Below, piece by piece: positions 25,479-33,014 of a stretch of 64,000 nt of DNA (its first letter is position 1; every line of letters starts with the position of its first letter). The stretch comes from Dyadobacter sp. 3J3 (GTDB taxonomy: Bacteria > Bacteroidota > Bacteroidia > Cytophagales > Spirosomataceae): positions 682,001 through 746,000 of the forward strand of contig NZ_VTOL01000001.1 of NCBI RefSeq assembly GCF_009801115.1, written 5' to 3'. A program made the translations under genes and the position numbers. The notes beneath the pieces are model-generated. The model was not told where the DNA came from and ran no database searches. It saw nothing but the letters and a program-made list of their open reading frames with translations.

Positions 25479-25515
25479 AGAGAACGGAATAATCAAAAAG
25501 ATTACCCCGTTCTCT
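25479..25515 (-). terminator. Hairpin after the precursor peptide genes
   Basis: AGAGAACGG (25479-25487) pairs with CCGTTCTCT (25507-25515). TAATC/GATTA extends the stem inside, with a 5-base loop. It lies 7 bases after the stop codon of the second peptide gene and probably separates the peptide transcript from the CPBP/exporter genes. Confidence 0.6.
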
Positions 25516-25522
25516 GTTTCAT

Positions 25523-25717
25523 TTAACCTTGTGCAGCATGCATCGATTTAGATGCCGCACTTTGTTGATAATTAGGTAGATCATATAAAATCCAATTCAT
25601 AAAATTGTAACCTACATCTTTAAACCAACTATCTCCCCCAATAATAAACATCGACTCATCGTCAGAAAGTAAACTAAAATCTAATTCGTTAAAGTCAGAT
25701 AATTGCTTTTTGTTAAT
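25523..25717 (-). CDS. Double-glycine-leader precursor peptide B (no canonical start codon)
   Basis: The frame from 25717 to TAA at 25523 encodes 64 residues if it starts at ATT: NKKQLSDFNELDF, SLLSDDESMFIIGG, then a 36-residue core beginning DSWFKDVGYNFMNW. LSDDESMFIIGG fits the double-glycine leader rule (LSxxExxxIxGG), with GG at 27-28. The preceding in-frame stop is TAA at 25726-25724, and the only initiator-like codon between it and the leader is ATT (25717-25715), followed by AAC AAA AAG as in a normal leader start. It lies 24 bases after peptide A. It is either an ATT-start gene, translationally coupled, or silenced. Confidence 0.6.
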   Translation of the reverse strand: MNKKQLSDFNELDFSLLSDDESMFIIGGDSWFKDVGYNFMNWILYDLPNYQQSAASKSMHAAQG

Positions 25718-25741
25718 ATCTTGTTAGTTAAAAATTTAAAT

Positions 25742-25933
25742 TTATCTGGATTTTCTCCATTCGCCATTTTGATAATCTTTATATGCTTCTTGCATACCCG
25801 TTGTAAAGTCGTAAAGAGCAGCACCAAGATATCCCACCCCCAATGCAAGCCATAGATTACCTCCATCAATTAACACCATTTCCTCAGAACTCATTTCTAC
25901 AAGTCCCAAGTTTTCAACTTGCGATTTTTTCAT
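25742..25933 (-). CDS. Double-glycine-leader precursor peptide A (bacteriocin-like)
   Basis: This 63-residue precursor has the leader MKKSQVENLGLVEMSSEEMVLIDGG, within which LVEMSSEEMVLIDGG matches the consensus cleaved by C39 exporters; GG is at 24-25. The 38-residue core starts NLWLALGVGYLGAALYDF, hydrophobic and glycine-rich, and ends in a charged amphipathic tail (DYQNGEWRKSR). That profile suits a class II-type bacteriocin or membrane-active peptide. With peptide B directly downstream it may form a two-peptide system. The exporter for it is encoded at 22691-24853. Activity is inferred. Confidence 0.75.
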   Translation of the reverse strand: MKKSQVENLGLVEMSSEEMVLIDGGNLWLALGVGYLGAALYDFTTGMQEAYKDYQNGEWRKSR

Positions 25934-25959
25934 TGTTATCTATTTATTTAGGTGATAAA

Positions 25960-25997
25960 CAAATTATAGCAATCATCAATCCACTACGTTGGCCAAC
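25960..25997 (-). promoter_or_regulatory. Putative promoter and operator of the peptide genes
   Basis: On the minus strand TATAATTTG (25968-25960) is a near match to TAnnTTTG, 27 bases before the ATG of peptide A. GTTGGCCAAC (25988-25997), a perfect 10-bp palindrome, covers the region where the -33 box would lie, a fitting position for a repressor or activator site. Confidence 0.4.
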
Positions 25998-26009
25998 AAT
26001 ATCCAGACG

Positions 26010-26066
26010 ATGACACTGCAATAATAATTCCTCTCACTGAACTATTATTGCAGTGTCATATTTTTT
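26010..26066. repeat. 17-bp perfect inverted repeat
   Basis: ATGACACTGCAATAATA (26010-26026) and TATTATTGCAGTGTCAT (26043-26059) pair perfectly with a 16-base loop. Six Ts follow on the + strand only, where there is no gene to terminate. On the minus strand it lies between the 41-residue ORF and the peptide promoter. Confidence 0.6.
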
Positions 26067-26228
26067 GTAAAATATTTTCAAAAAATATTACTTTTTCATT
26101 AAAACCCTTCAAACAGTCGATTTTAAGACTTTTCTTTCTCTGCGCTATAAATTATACGACTGCATTTTCGGCAGGTATAAACGATACTTTCGGCCTAAGT
26201 TAGCTAAGTGATGATAGTCATTGTGCAC

Positions 26229-26354
26229 TTACCCAAACCAAGAAATAATATAGTTTTTAATGACGGGATAAGTCTTTGATACAATGGGCCCTATCACCAA
26301 TCCGAATATGAACCAGATAAGAATTTGAAGCTTTTTTTTTGATCTTATGTTCAT
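26229..26354 (-). CDS. Small single-helix membrane peptide (41 residues)
   Basis: ATG at 26354 opens MNIRSKKKLQILIWFIFGLV and runs to TAA at 26231-26229. The product has a lysine-rich start, one transmembrane helix (about 9-26) and an amphipathic end (KTYPVIKNYIISWFG). It starts 27 bases after the 140-residue membrane protein gene on the same strand, and its position next to the bacteriocin genes suggests an immunity or accessory peptide, or a leaderless bacteriocin. I do not recognise a family. The evidence is the clean start, hydrophobic pattern and spacing only. Confidence 0.4.
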   Translation of the reverse strand: MNIRSKKKLQILIWFIFGLVIGPIVSKTYPVIKNYIISWFG

Positions 26355-26380
26355 GTTTTTGTTTAAAAAAGTGACTGGAT

Positions 26381-26803
26381 TTAAGATATTTTGTCCATTT
26401 TTCTTAATTCCCTGCGGAAAGATGACAAATGTATGAACATAAAAATAACTGTGAATTTAAACATGTCATTGTCTTTCAGATACCCTAATGCTTTTTCTAT
26501 ACTGACTTTGCCATGTGTGACAAATAGATTGGAAAGGGAAAAAACAACGACAACGAGCAACGTAGCAAAAAACATCTGAAAAAAACAACGGTATCTTAGT
26601 CTTTCGATTTCATCAGTTTCATTTTTCTCCTTAGAAATAGTAACCAGTATCAAACCGCATAGGCCTAACCATTTTATGCCCCCGACCCAAATCTCCGTGA
26701 ATGGTAGGAAGAAGACATAATTTAACATGATTAATAAAAACATGACCAACGACAGGATAACAATCCAGTATCCGATCTTTTTGAAATAAAATGATAGTAT
26801 CAT
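26381..26803 (-). CDS. Four-helix membrane protein, unknown (immunity candidate)
   Basis: This 140-residue protein has four predicted transmembrane segments: about 12-34 (WIVILSLVMFLLIMLNYVFF), 39-56, 73-95 (CFFQMFFATLLVVVVFSL) and 112-128. A charged loop (SKEKNETDEIERLRYR) lies between helices 2 and 3. No family is recognised. It lies 9 bases downstream of the truncated CPBP frame on the same strand in the peptide-export island. Small four-helix proteins in such islands are often immunity proteins; that role is inference. Confidence 0.5.
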   Translation of the reverse strand: MILSFYFKKIGYWIVILSLVMFLLIMLNYVFFLPFTEIWVGGIKWLGLCGLILVTISKEKNETDEIERLRYRCFFQMFFATLLVVVVFSLSNLFVTHGKVSIEKALGYLKDNDMFKFTVIFMFIHLSSFRRELRKMDKIS

Positions 26804-26812
26804 TAGTGATGT

Positions 26813-27118
26813 TTAAAAGTGGTAGTCAAAAATAAAATATCCTCCGATCATAAGGCTGTTGAACAAGGCATGCAACAATACATCATACCAAAAACCATAA
26901 ATAATTCGGATATAACCCAGCATTAACCCTCCAAAAAGTTGGCCCGTAGTAATGAATGGAATAAAGAGATAATGTGTATCATTAAACTGATAATTAAAAA
27001 TATGAATAAACCCAAAAAGTAGGGCTGAGATATAATACAACCATTTAAAAAGGTAACAGCGCACACTCAATCCTTTCCTGAAAGTATTTCCATTTATAAT
27101 TTCTCTCATTAGAATCAA
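26813..27118 (-). pseudogene. Truncated CPBP-family fragment joined to a C39-like gene
   Basis: From about 27055 down, this frame encodes FKWLYYISALLFGFIHIFNYQF through HALFNSL, closely resembling the C-terminal half of the intact CPBP protein at 32454-33014 (FNWLYYVSSVLFGWIHFFNYQF and HALFNC). It retains motif 2 (FGFIH) and motif 3 (HALFN), but the EExxxR half is missing. Upstream of about 27055 the frame is merely the alternate frame of the C39-like gene. The nominal ATG at 27118 therefore starts in foreign sequence. It is probably a deletion product; a short product is possible. Confidence 0.6.
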
Positions 27119-27494
27119 CAGTTGACTCTATTAACAAAATTGCACCGCTCCATTTTTGTTCAAATTCGTAAAGTGTATCGTTTTGCCATCCCCTTTGTGT
27201 ATGGTACCATTCTACGTTATCGCCGGAAACTTTACGAATTGGTGCAAAAAAACCTCCTTCAATACTAAGAAATACTAACGAAGGCAATGTCATAAAGGAT
27301 AATTTTTCAATTGAGCCTCTGGCAGCAACTGTTTTTATTTTAAAAACAGTAAGTACGTCCTTAATAGAAGCCAGACTAGGAAAATTTGGGTGTTTTTGTA
27401 ACTCCTCTGTCAAGGTTTTTTTTGTAATTTTTATATTTGCCAACTTAACCAATTGGGTTAATGCTTCTACGGCGTTGTGCTCAAATGGATTCAT
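27045..27494 (-). CDS. C39-like protein without catalytic residues, C-terminally truncated
   Basis: This 149-residue protein has the pattern of the C39-like domain that heads VKOR-thioredoxin fusion proteins in Bacteroidota: LQKHPNFPSLASIKDVLTVF, SIEKLSFMTLPSLVFLSIEGG, then FEQKWSGAILLIE. The catalytic Cys and His of real C39 peptidases are absent (FFAPIRKV where the His motif would be). The usual membrane VKOR part is missing: the frame stops just after ESTVDSNERNYK, where CPBP-derived sequence begins. Its ATG overlaps the end of the glycosyltransferase gene by 14 bases. It might bind leaders without cleaving; that is a guess. Confidence 0.6.
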   Translation of the reverse strand: MNPFEHNAVEALTQLVKLANIKITKKTLTEELQKHPNFPSLASIKDVLTVFKIKTVAARGSIEKLSFMTLPSLVFLSIEGGFFAPIRKVSGDNVEWYHTQRGWQNDTLYEFEQKWSGAILLIESTVDSNERNYKWKYFQERIECALLPF

Positions 27495-28851
27495 GCTCGC
27501 TTATCAATTCGGTGAGTGTGTGTAGTATGAAATCTGCCGGATATTTATCTGTCAAATCCCGATTGAACCTTTCAATATTATTCTTGAATGTCCTATCTTC
27601 AAGAAGCTTCATAATTTTATCCGCAATTGCATTGGGTTTATCCTGATTAAACACGCCCCGCAACCCCAAACCATGGTGTTCGACTTTAAGGCCATTTCCA
27701 TTTTGATCATAAACAAGGTCCAAAGGGTATATAAGCATTGGTACTTCGTAATAAATGCTCTCCTTTATAGAACCTAAACCTCCATGGGTAATATGCAAAT
27801 CAGTGTTTTCCAGCACTTGGAGTTGGGGTACTTTTGCAAAAAAGTGAACATTCGAAGCCAACTGTCTCTGATAAAGCAACGTTTGTTTAATCTGCGATTT
27901 TATCGAAAATATGAATTCAACAGGAAAGGCAAGGCTTGAAAATGCAATTAGCAAATTGTTCAGAAACTGTAAAACCATTGGGTTTGAGTCTTCATAAAAC
28001 GTACCAAAACTACAATAGATAATTCTGGCACCTTCTCTCCTTCTATTCAAAATGTATCGGAATTTTTCATCAAAGGTTTTATCAATGCCTATGTCCTCCC
28101 GACTCTTATTTAAACAAAGCCCCAAATAATACTGTCCAGGCAATTTGACATCAGGAGACAATTCCAGTTCCTGAGGAGCAAGCAAAATTTCCGGTATGTT
28201 ATCAAAAAGTATAGTATAGGTTGCGTTTTTAACAATTTTATTTTTTTCTCCTAATTTGGAGCGTCTTAAGAGCGTTTTTAACTGATTTGCATAAACCAAT
28301 CTAAATAATGCGCCTATCCATGTATTCCATCCCTGAAAGACCTGGCCTCTTTGGTGTATTTTAAAGTCCTTTGTATTAGCAGTTGACCAGGATTTTTCGG
28401 AAACAGTTGGAATTCCATCGATCTTATACGTAGAAAGCATAGGATTAAAGCAGATCAGCTTTGTGCTTGGAAATACTTTGTTAAGCACTAGTAACTCAGT
28501 ACTGTTAAAGATATCAACAATTATAGAAGAGGGTGATAGGCCACTAATTATTGGGCTCAGTTCAATAAGCTTATCGCGATACAATGCGTTACTAAGCATT
28601 GCCTTCAAAATATATAATAATGTAAATTCATTCCCCTTATCTCTTAGATAACCCACTTCATGACCAATGGCAACTTTGAAACGGCTAATTATAATAGGAC
28701 GAAAACCATGGCTTAAGACAATATCAGCCATTTTTTGTTCTACTACCAATACGTAAATCTCGTAATCGTTTTTCAGCTGGCTCGCGAGGTTCATTACTGG
28801 GATCACATGGCTTTGAATATTGGCAGGATAAAAAAGTAATATTTTTTTCAT
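27481..28851 (-). CDS. GT1-family (UGT/MGT-like) glycosyltransferase
   Basis: This GT-B glycosyltransferase of the UDP-glycosyl/macrolide type has 456 residues. The N-terminal Rossmann fold is KKILLFYPANIQSHVIPVMNLA. The C-terminal donor site is DLHITHGGLGSIKESIYYEVPML in sense, with HGG at 356-358, followed by YPLDLVYDQNGNGLKVEHHGLGLRG. Such enzymes glycosylate small lipophilic acceptors, lipids or natural products. Within a peptide-export island it may modify a secreted peptide or a lipid; the acceptor is not evident. It starts 90 bases after the HTH gene and is coupled to the C39-like gene by a 14-base overlap. Confidence 0.78.
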   Translation of the reverse strand: MKKILLFYPANIQSHVIPVMNLASQLKNDYEIYVLVVEQKMADIVLSHGFRPIIISRFKVAIGHEVGYLRDKGNEFTLLYILKAMLSNALYRDKLIELSPIISGLSPSSIIVDIFNSTELLVLNKVFPSTKLICFNPMLSTYKIDGIPTVSEKSWSTANTKDFKIHQRGQVFQGWNTWIGALFRLVYANQLKTLLRRSKLGEKNKIVKNATYTILFDNIPEILLAPQELELSPDVKLPGQYYLGLCLNKSREDIGIDKTFDEKFRYILNRRREGARIIYCSFGTFYEDSNPMVLQFLNNLLIAFSSLAFPVEFIFSIKSQIKQTLLYQRQLASNVHFFAKVPQLQVLENTDLHITHGGLGSIKESIYYEVPMLIYPLDLVYDQNGNGLKVEHHGLGLRGVFNQDKPNAIADKIMKLLEDRTFKNNIERFNRDLTDKYPADFILHTLTELISEHESI

Positions 28852-28941
28852 TATTTTCTATTAGTGCAATGCGATTCCTTGACCGACAAAAAGACACTTG
28901 CTTTTGACAGTCAAAAAATAAACCTAAAAAATGTTACTGAA

Positions 28942-29259
28942 CTATTTCTGCAGTGCGGATAAATCTGTAAAATAATTTGAAAACAAATTCACGTGCCCAC
29001 CATCCACCCTATTTTTTTCCTCTTCGTTCAATTCCCGAAACCCCATATTAAACTGAACTTCCCTTTCATAGAAATATGTACGCCGGTTATGACAGAAAGA
29101 AATGGGTGCGCCCATCTCACGCATGGCCTTTATGTAATCGAATACGGCCCTTTCGGACAAATTCATTATATCCGCCAGTTCCACCGGAGAACCTGTGGCT
29201 TTTTTACCAATCAGACGATGCAGCCGCTCAAAGCGTTCGAAGTACTTTGTAAGATTCAT
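28942..29259 (-). CDS. HTH protein with a C-terminal double-glycine cleavage motif
   Basis: Residues 1-73 form a small winged-helix/HTH_11-type DNA-binding unit (RLHRLIGKKATGSPVELADIM; SERAVFDYIKAMREMGAPI; FCHNRRTYFY), as in the small HTH proteins of Bacteroidota peptide islands. Residues 75-88, FRELNEEEKNRVDGG in sense, obey the double-glycine leader rule (ELxxEExxxVxGG, GG at 87-88) and are followed by 17 residues, HVNLFSNYFTDLSALQK. The protein may be a regulator whose tail is cleaved and exported by the C39 transporter, or a precursor that keeps an HTH fold as leader. It heads the operon with the GT1 gene. Confidence 0.65.
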   Translation of the reverse strand: MNLTKYFERFERLHRLIGKKATGSPVELADIMNLSERAVFDYIKAMREMGAPISFCHNRRTYFYEREVQFNMGFRELNEEEKNRVDGGHVNLFSNYFTDLSALQK

Positions 29260-29412
29260 GTTATTATAATAGTGGATGTAATCCGCTGCTCAATGTAGAA
29301 AATATCTTTGGGAGCAGATGCACTAATTCAACACTATTTTATTCGAATTTTGACTAAAACGAGCTATTATTCCTATGAGGAATATTTAAATAGAAATTGA
29401 ACAATTTAAATC

Positions 29413-29458
29413 AAAAATATCCCCATTATCAGGGTCATCATATGCCCTATAATGGGAT
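29413..29458 (-). terminator. Terminator after the 247-residue CPBP gene
   Basis: On the minus strand ATCCCATTAT-AGGG and CCCTG-ATAATGGGGAT form a stem of about 14 bp with one bulged G, followed by ATTTTTG. It closes the transcript coming from 30319. Confidence 0.6.
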
Positions 29459-29575
29459 ACGTTTTACACAAACAGCTATTTCTCCTGGTATTCCGTAATC
29501 CAAAAATTTGATTTCCCGGAATCGAAATGATCTGAGCGAATCGAAAAAATGGCAAATTGATTTTTCATGAATTGT

Positions 29576-30319
29576 CTAACAAAATTGTAAAACCAGCCTA
29601 TAAATTTCCGCTGTGCAATTAATTGACGCATGCAATATAAAGGGCAGTAATATCGAATTATATCTGATAGCCAGATAACTGAATACTACGCCGTAGACAA
29701 ACTGAGGGAGGACGAAAAATGGATAAAGGTAAATAAACGACCAGTTCAAAGGAGCAAAATTATTGATATGAGCGGCAGCGAAGGCCAACGTCAAAGCATA
29801 ACACAAGTAGTTATAATTTTGAGAGCCTGTTGAGACTAGAACTTCCTGATTTGAAATACTGTTTGCAAGGATTATTATGACAAAAACAGAAATTAATATG
29901 CCATAATACCATATAAGCGGAAGTTCATTATAAAGGAGCCCTGCACTAAAATAGTCAGCAAGGATAACAAAAATTATAAGCCGAAAAAAAGGTGATTTCG
30001 TGATTAGTGCTAATCGAAAAAGACATTCTTCTATAAAGGGCCCTAGTATGCCAATTTTAAAAAAACCTACCCACGGCGTATTGGCCTCCCTAAAAGCCTT
30101 TCTATTGCCCGTCAAATTTTTTAGTATTGAAATGTCATAAATTTCATTTAACGGCATTTCGATAAAAATAACCAACAGGAATAGAATAGAGAAGCTTGAT
30201 AACAAGCAGAAAATATAGCTTTTCTTTACTATCAAAAATCTTTCTGCCAGGGTATCCTCCTGGCCGGTATTGAAAAATATGTATGGATTTTTGTAGAAAT
30301 GAAGTAGGATATTAATCAT
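29576..30319 (-). CDS. CPBP-family intramembrane metalloprotease
   Basis: This 247-residue multi-helix protein has all three CPBP motifs: EECLFR (E97, E98, R102), FAAAHINNF with its histidine, and HASIN. The full motif set suggests an active Type II CAAX-protease-like enzyme in the inner membrane. Bacterial members act in peptide maturation or in self-immunity to bacteriocins. It lies upstream of the HTH/GT1 genes on the same strand, with a terminator between. It is unlike the 186-residue CPBP copy at 32454 in length and sequence, so the two are not simple duplicates. Confidence 0.78.
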   Translation of the reverse strand: MINILLHFYKNPYIFFNTGQEDTLAERFLIVKKSYIFCLLSSFSILFLLVIFIEMPLNEIYDISILKNLTGNRKAFREANTPWVGFFKIGILGPFIEECLFRLALITKSPFFRLIIFVILADYFSAGLLYNELPLIWYYGILISVFVIIILANSISNQEVLVSTGSQNYNYLCYALTLAFAAAHINNFAPLNWSFIYLYPFFVLPQFVYGVVFSYLAIRYNSILLPFILHASINCTAEIYRLVLQFC

Positions 30320-30376
30320 GAAGGAAGTTTTGAAATATGGCTTTTGACTGAGTAATTCTACTTTCGATCCGGATGT

Positions 30377-32329
30377 TTACCGAAATCCCAGGCGGAATCC
30401 AATTACGGTTGATATCGGCATTAAACCTTTATATAAATCCTCGGGTGTCAGCACAATATCGTTTACCGGATAATCAGTAACCATTGTTTTTTTGAATAAA
30501 AAATTTCGCCTTGTTTCAAATAACAGGATGTCCCTTTTACTGATATCTTGTGCATAACGTACCTCTGCAAAATAGGCAAATCGTTTTTTTCTATATTCCA
30601 GTCCCAACCCAAGCTGGCTCTTGAATACGCTTTCTCCGAGATATATTTTGGGATCTTTTCCAACATTTTCATCGCTAATTATAAGATCATGTCCTGAGAA
30701 AACTTCACCTAATGAAATCCCATTTTTACCCATCAGCAAACCAAGTGAGGCAGTAATAAACAGCGGATTACCTTTTTTCTTTATTAAAAAATAACGGGTA
30801 GCACCCACAACATGGTACTTGTATAGATTGCTCTTTGACAATCCGTTGATGAAATCCAATCTTAATTTCCAATAGTGATTTAACGAATAATCCATGCTCA
30901 GGCAAATGCCCGGAACGAATGAAGAAATTGAAATATATCTGGGATCCGTATTCGTTTGATCAGGATATTGAAGTAAAAAATAATTTACGTTTCTTGGTTT
31001 ATAAAACGCGCCTGTGAAGCTATATGATGCCGAGAAATGCCTGGCTAGTTTATAAATTTTATCCAGGTAGCTTTTATTCTGGTTTTTGTTTTCAAACTGG
31101 ATAGTAATCGCCTTTAAATGCTCTTTTGACAACTCTTTGTTTAAATTTTTCTGCAAAACTGAATCCATTTCAATGGTTGAATTTTCATTCATAAAATCCG
31201 TATCCGCGCTATTCTCTATTTCCGAAAACAGATCGCCATATTTTAACCTTTTGGCAAAAGGTATGGGATTGAAGCTTCCTTCCTGATTATACGAAGTCGT
31301 GACAAAATCAAGTAAATAACTGATCTCCTTTTTTGTTTTGGTATTGTAATTTTCACCCGTTACAGAAGCATATTTCAGAACAGTCGGGCCGCCCTGCGCT
31401 TGATAAAGTACCAAATGATTTCTAACAACCCTTCGCAGTGGAATTAGTGGATTTACACTTTTTGGATCACTGTCTTTCCATTCGATCTTTTTGTAGGTGC
31501 ATGTCTTTTTATCAATCCAGATTTCGCCTTCTTTGCTTTCCTTTTTATCCTTTGACTTGAATTGAACCACATATACGGAATCCTGATCATACCTGATTAC
31601 TTTTTCCAGATGATAAATAAACCGCCTATTAAACGAGGCAGGGTTAAGAAAAGACTCCCGCATTTTTACAGGATCATTCCAGTTTGCCATGAACGCTCCG
31701 CCATAATATCTTGTATTATCAATACTGTCACGTTCTGGAAGTCTTTGGTTGCGCACCTTAAGCACTTCAACCTGTGCATCCTCATGCGTATGTTGGTAAC
31801 CTCCCTGCTGAACCCGAAGATTTGCTTCTGTAAAACTTAGATATCTGCCATCTAAAACAGATTTTTGATAGGACCTGTAAAAGCCCGTCAATTCAAGAGC
31901 ATGCTGCGGGTAATTATTCTTTATACTTTGATAAGCCCTGCTAATCAATAACTTCAACGAGCTATCCGGAAAAATAATCACCTCATCCAATAGTCTTTCA
32001 TCCGATTGCAATATAATTTTTAATGGCTTTGAATCAAGCAATAATTCCTGGCTGTACGTTTGATAACCAATCCCGGAAACTATCAAAGTCTGGCGAATGG
32101 ATGCTTTGACTGTAATCTTAAAATTCCCATGCTCATCAGAAATAGTACCATTTTTATTCCCTTTGAGCTGTATAGAAACAAAGGGTACTGCCTGATCTTT
32201 TACGTCTAAAATTCTACCCCAGATAAATTTTGTTTGTGCATAAATAACACAATTAAATGAGCGCACCAGTATAAGCAGCGATGTTAAAATCAACTTCCAT
32301 TTCATCATTAATAAATATAGTGTGAACAA
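30377..32329 (-). CDS. Outer-membrane protein with CarboxypepD_reg domain (DUF5686-like, short)
   Basis: A signal peptide (MKWKLILTSLLILVRSF region; the start is probably the ATG at about 32305 rather than 32329) is followed by a carboxypeptidase-regulatory-like beta-sandwich: FIWGRILDVKDQAVPFVSIQLKG, GTISDEHGNFKITV. After it come a DUF5686-like middle domain (SRAYQSIKNNYPQHALELTGFYR in sense) and a C-terminal barrel ending in VIGFRLGFR, aromatic-rich as for outer-membrane insertion. It shares the plan of the 836-residue protein at 54096 but is shorter. Its place in the peptide island suggests a surface or uptake role there; unproven. Confidence 0.65.
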   Translation of the reverse strand: MFTLYLLMMKWKLILTSLLILVRSFNCVIYAQTKFIWGRILDVKDQAVPFVSIQLKGNKNGTISDEHGNFKITVKASIRQTLIVSGIGYQTYSQELLLDSKPLKIILQSDERLLDEVIIFPDSSLKLLISRAYQSIKNNYPQHALELTGFYRSYQKSVLDGRYLSFTEANLRVQQGGYQHTHEDAQVEVLKVRNQRLPERDSIDNTRYYGGAFMANWNDPVKMRESFLNPASFNRRFIYHLEKVIRYDQDSVYVVQFKSKDKKESKEGEIWIDKKTCTYKKIEWKDSDPKSVNPLIPLRRVVRNHLVLYQAQGGPTVLKYASVTGENYNTKTKKEISYLLDFVTTSYNQEGSFNPIPFAKRLKYGDLFSEIENSADTDFMNENSTIEMDSVLQKNLNKELSKEHLKAITIQFENKNQNKSYLDKIYKLARHFSASYSFTGAFYKPRNVNYFLLQYPDQTNTDPRYISISSFVPGICLSMDYSLNHYWKLRLDFINGLSKSNLYKYHVVGATRYFLIKKKGNPLFITASLGLLMGKNGISLGEVFSGHDLIISDENVGKDPKIYLGESVFKSQLGLGLEYRKKRFAYFAEVRYAQDISKRDILLFETRRNFLFKKTMVTDYPVNDIVLTPEDLYKGLMPISTVIGFRLGFR

Positions 32330-32453
32330 ATACTATTAAACTTTTTTCATCTCCTTCAACCGCCTCCTGAACAAAATCAGATGCATAATCAAGCAAATTA
32401 CAATCAGTTTTGCGGCGTCATTTTCATTTAAATATTAAAATGCTCGTTGCTGC

Positions 32454-33014
32454 TCACAGGTCATATCCCAAAGCAAAACTCAAAGCAATCGCAGCGCAAT
32501 TGAACAATGCATGCAGCAGCACACCATACCAAAAACCGTACATGATCCGAATATAACCCAGCATCAGCCCAGAGAAAGTTTGGGTCATCGTTATAAAAGG
32601 AAAGAAAAAATAATGCGATTCGTCGAACTGGTAATTGAAGAAATGTATCCAGCCGAAAAGCACAGAGGAAACATAATAAAGCCAGTTGAAATATGTTTTG
32701 TGACGGTGAAAACCCAGGAAAAGCCTGAAAATCCCTTCTTCTATTACAGGTGCCATGACAACGGCTGAAAAAACAATCATCGGAACGCTAAAATTCGAAT
32801 TTATTTCTTCAAGCTTGTTGTAAAACCCCAACTTTTCGGCGATTTCAACCGGATACCAGAGAAGTATTGCACATATTCCAAACTGAATTACTAGATAATA
32901 ACAGCCGACGTCAATTAACTTTTGTCTAATCGTTAAACTGAAATAATCCGGCTGGTTTGGTTTCTTAAAAAATGCTGTAAAATGCAGCAATAAAAACTTA
33001 AAATGAACGACCAT
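32454..33014 (-). CDS. CPBP-family intramembrane metalloprotease (186 residues)
   Basis: All three motifs are present: IEEGIFRLFL (E92, E93, R97), LFGWIHFFN (H124) and LLHALFN (H168, N172), with about five hydrophobic segments. It is the intact relative of the fragment at 26813-27118; the C-terminal 75 residues are similar over their whole length. This points to duplication within the island followed by decay of one copy. Downstream on the same strand lies the CarboxypepD_reg outer-membrane gene. A protease or immunity role is inferred from family. Confidence 0.75.
   Translation of the reverse strand: MVVHFKFLLLHFTAFFKKPNQPDYFSLTIRQKLIDVGCYYLVIQFGICAILLWYPVEIAEKLGFYNKLEEINSNFSVPMIVFSAVVMAPVIEEGIFRLFLGFHRHKTYFNWLYYVSSVLFGWIHFFNYQFDESHYFFFPFITMTQTFSGLMLGYIRIMYGFWYGVLLHALFNCAAIALSFALGYDL

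Noticed and set aside
25681-25869. 62-codon minus-strand frame overlapping both peptide genes
   Set aside because: It is out of frame with both double-glycine precursors, which have clear leader motifs. It has no domain pattern of its own.
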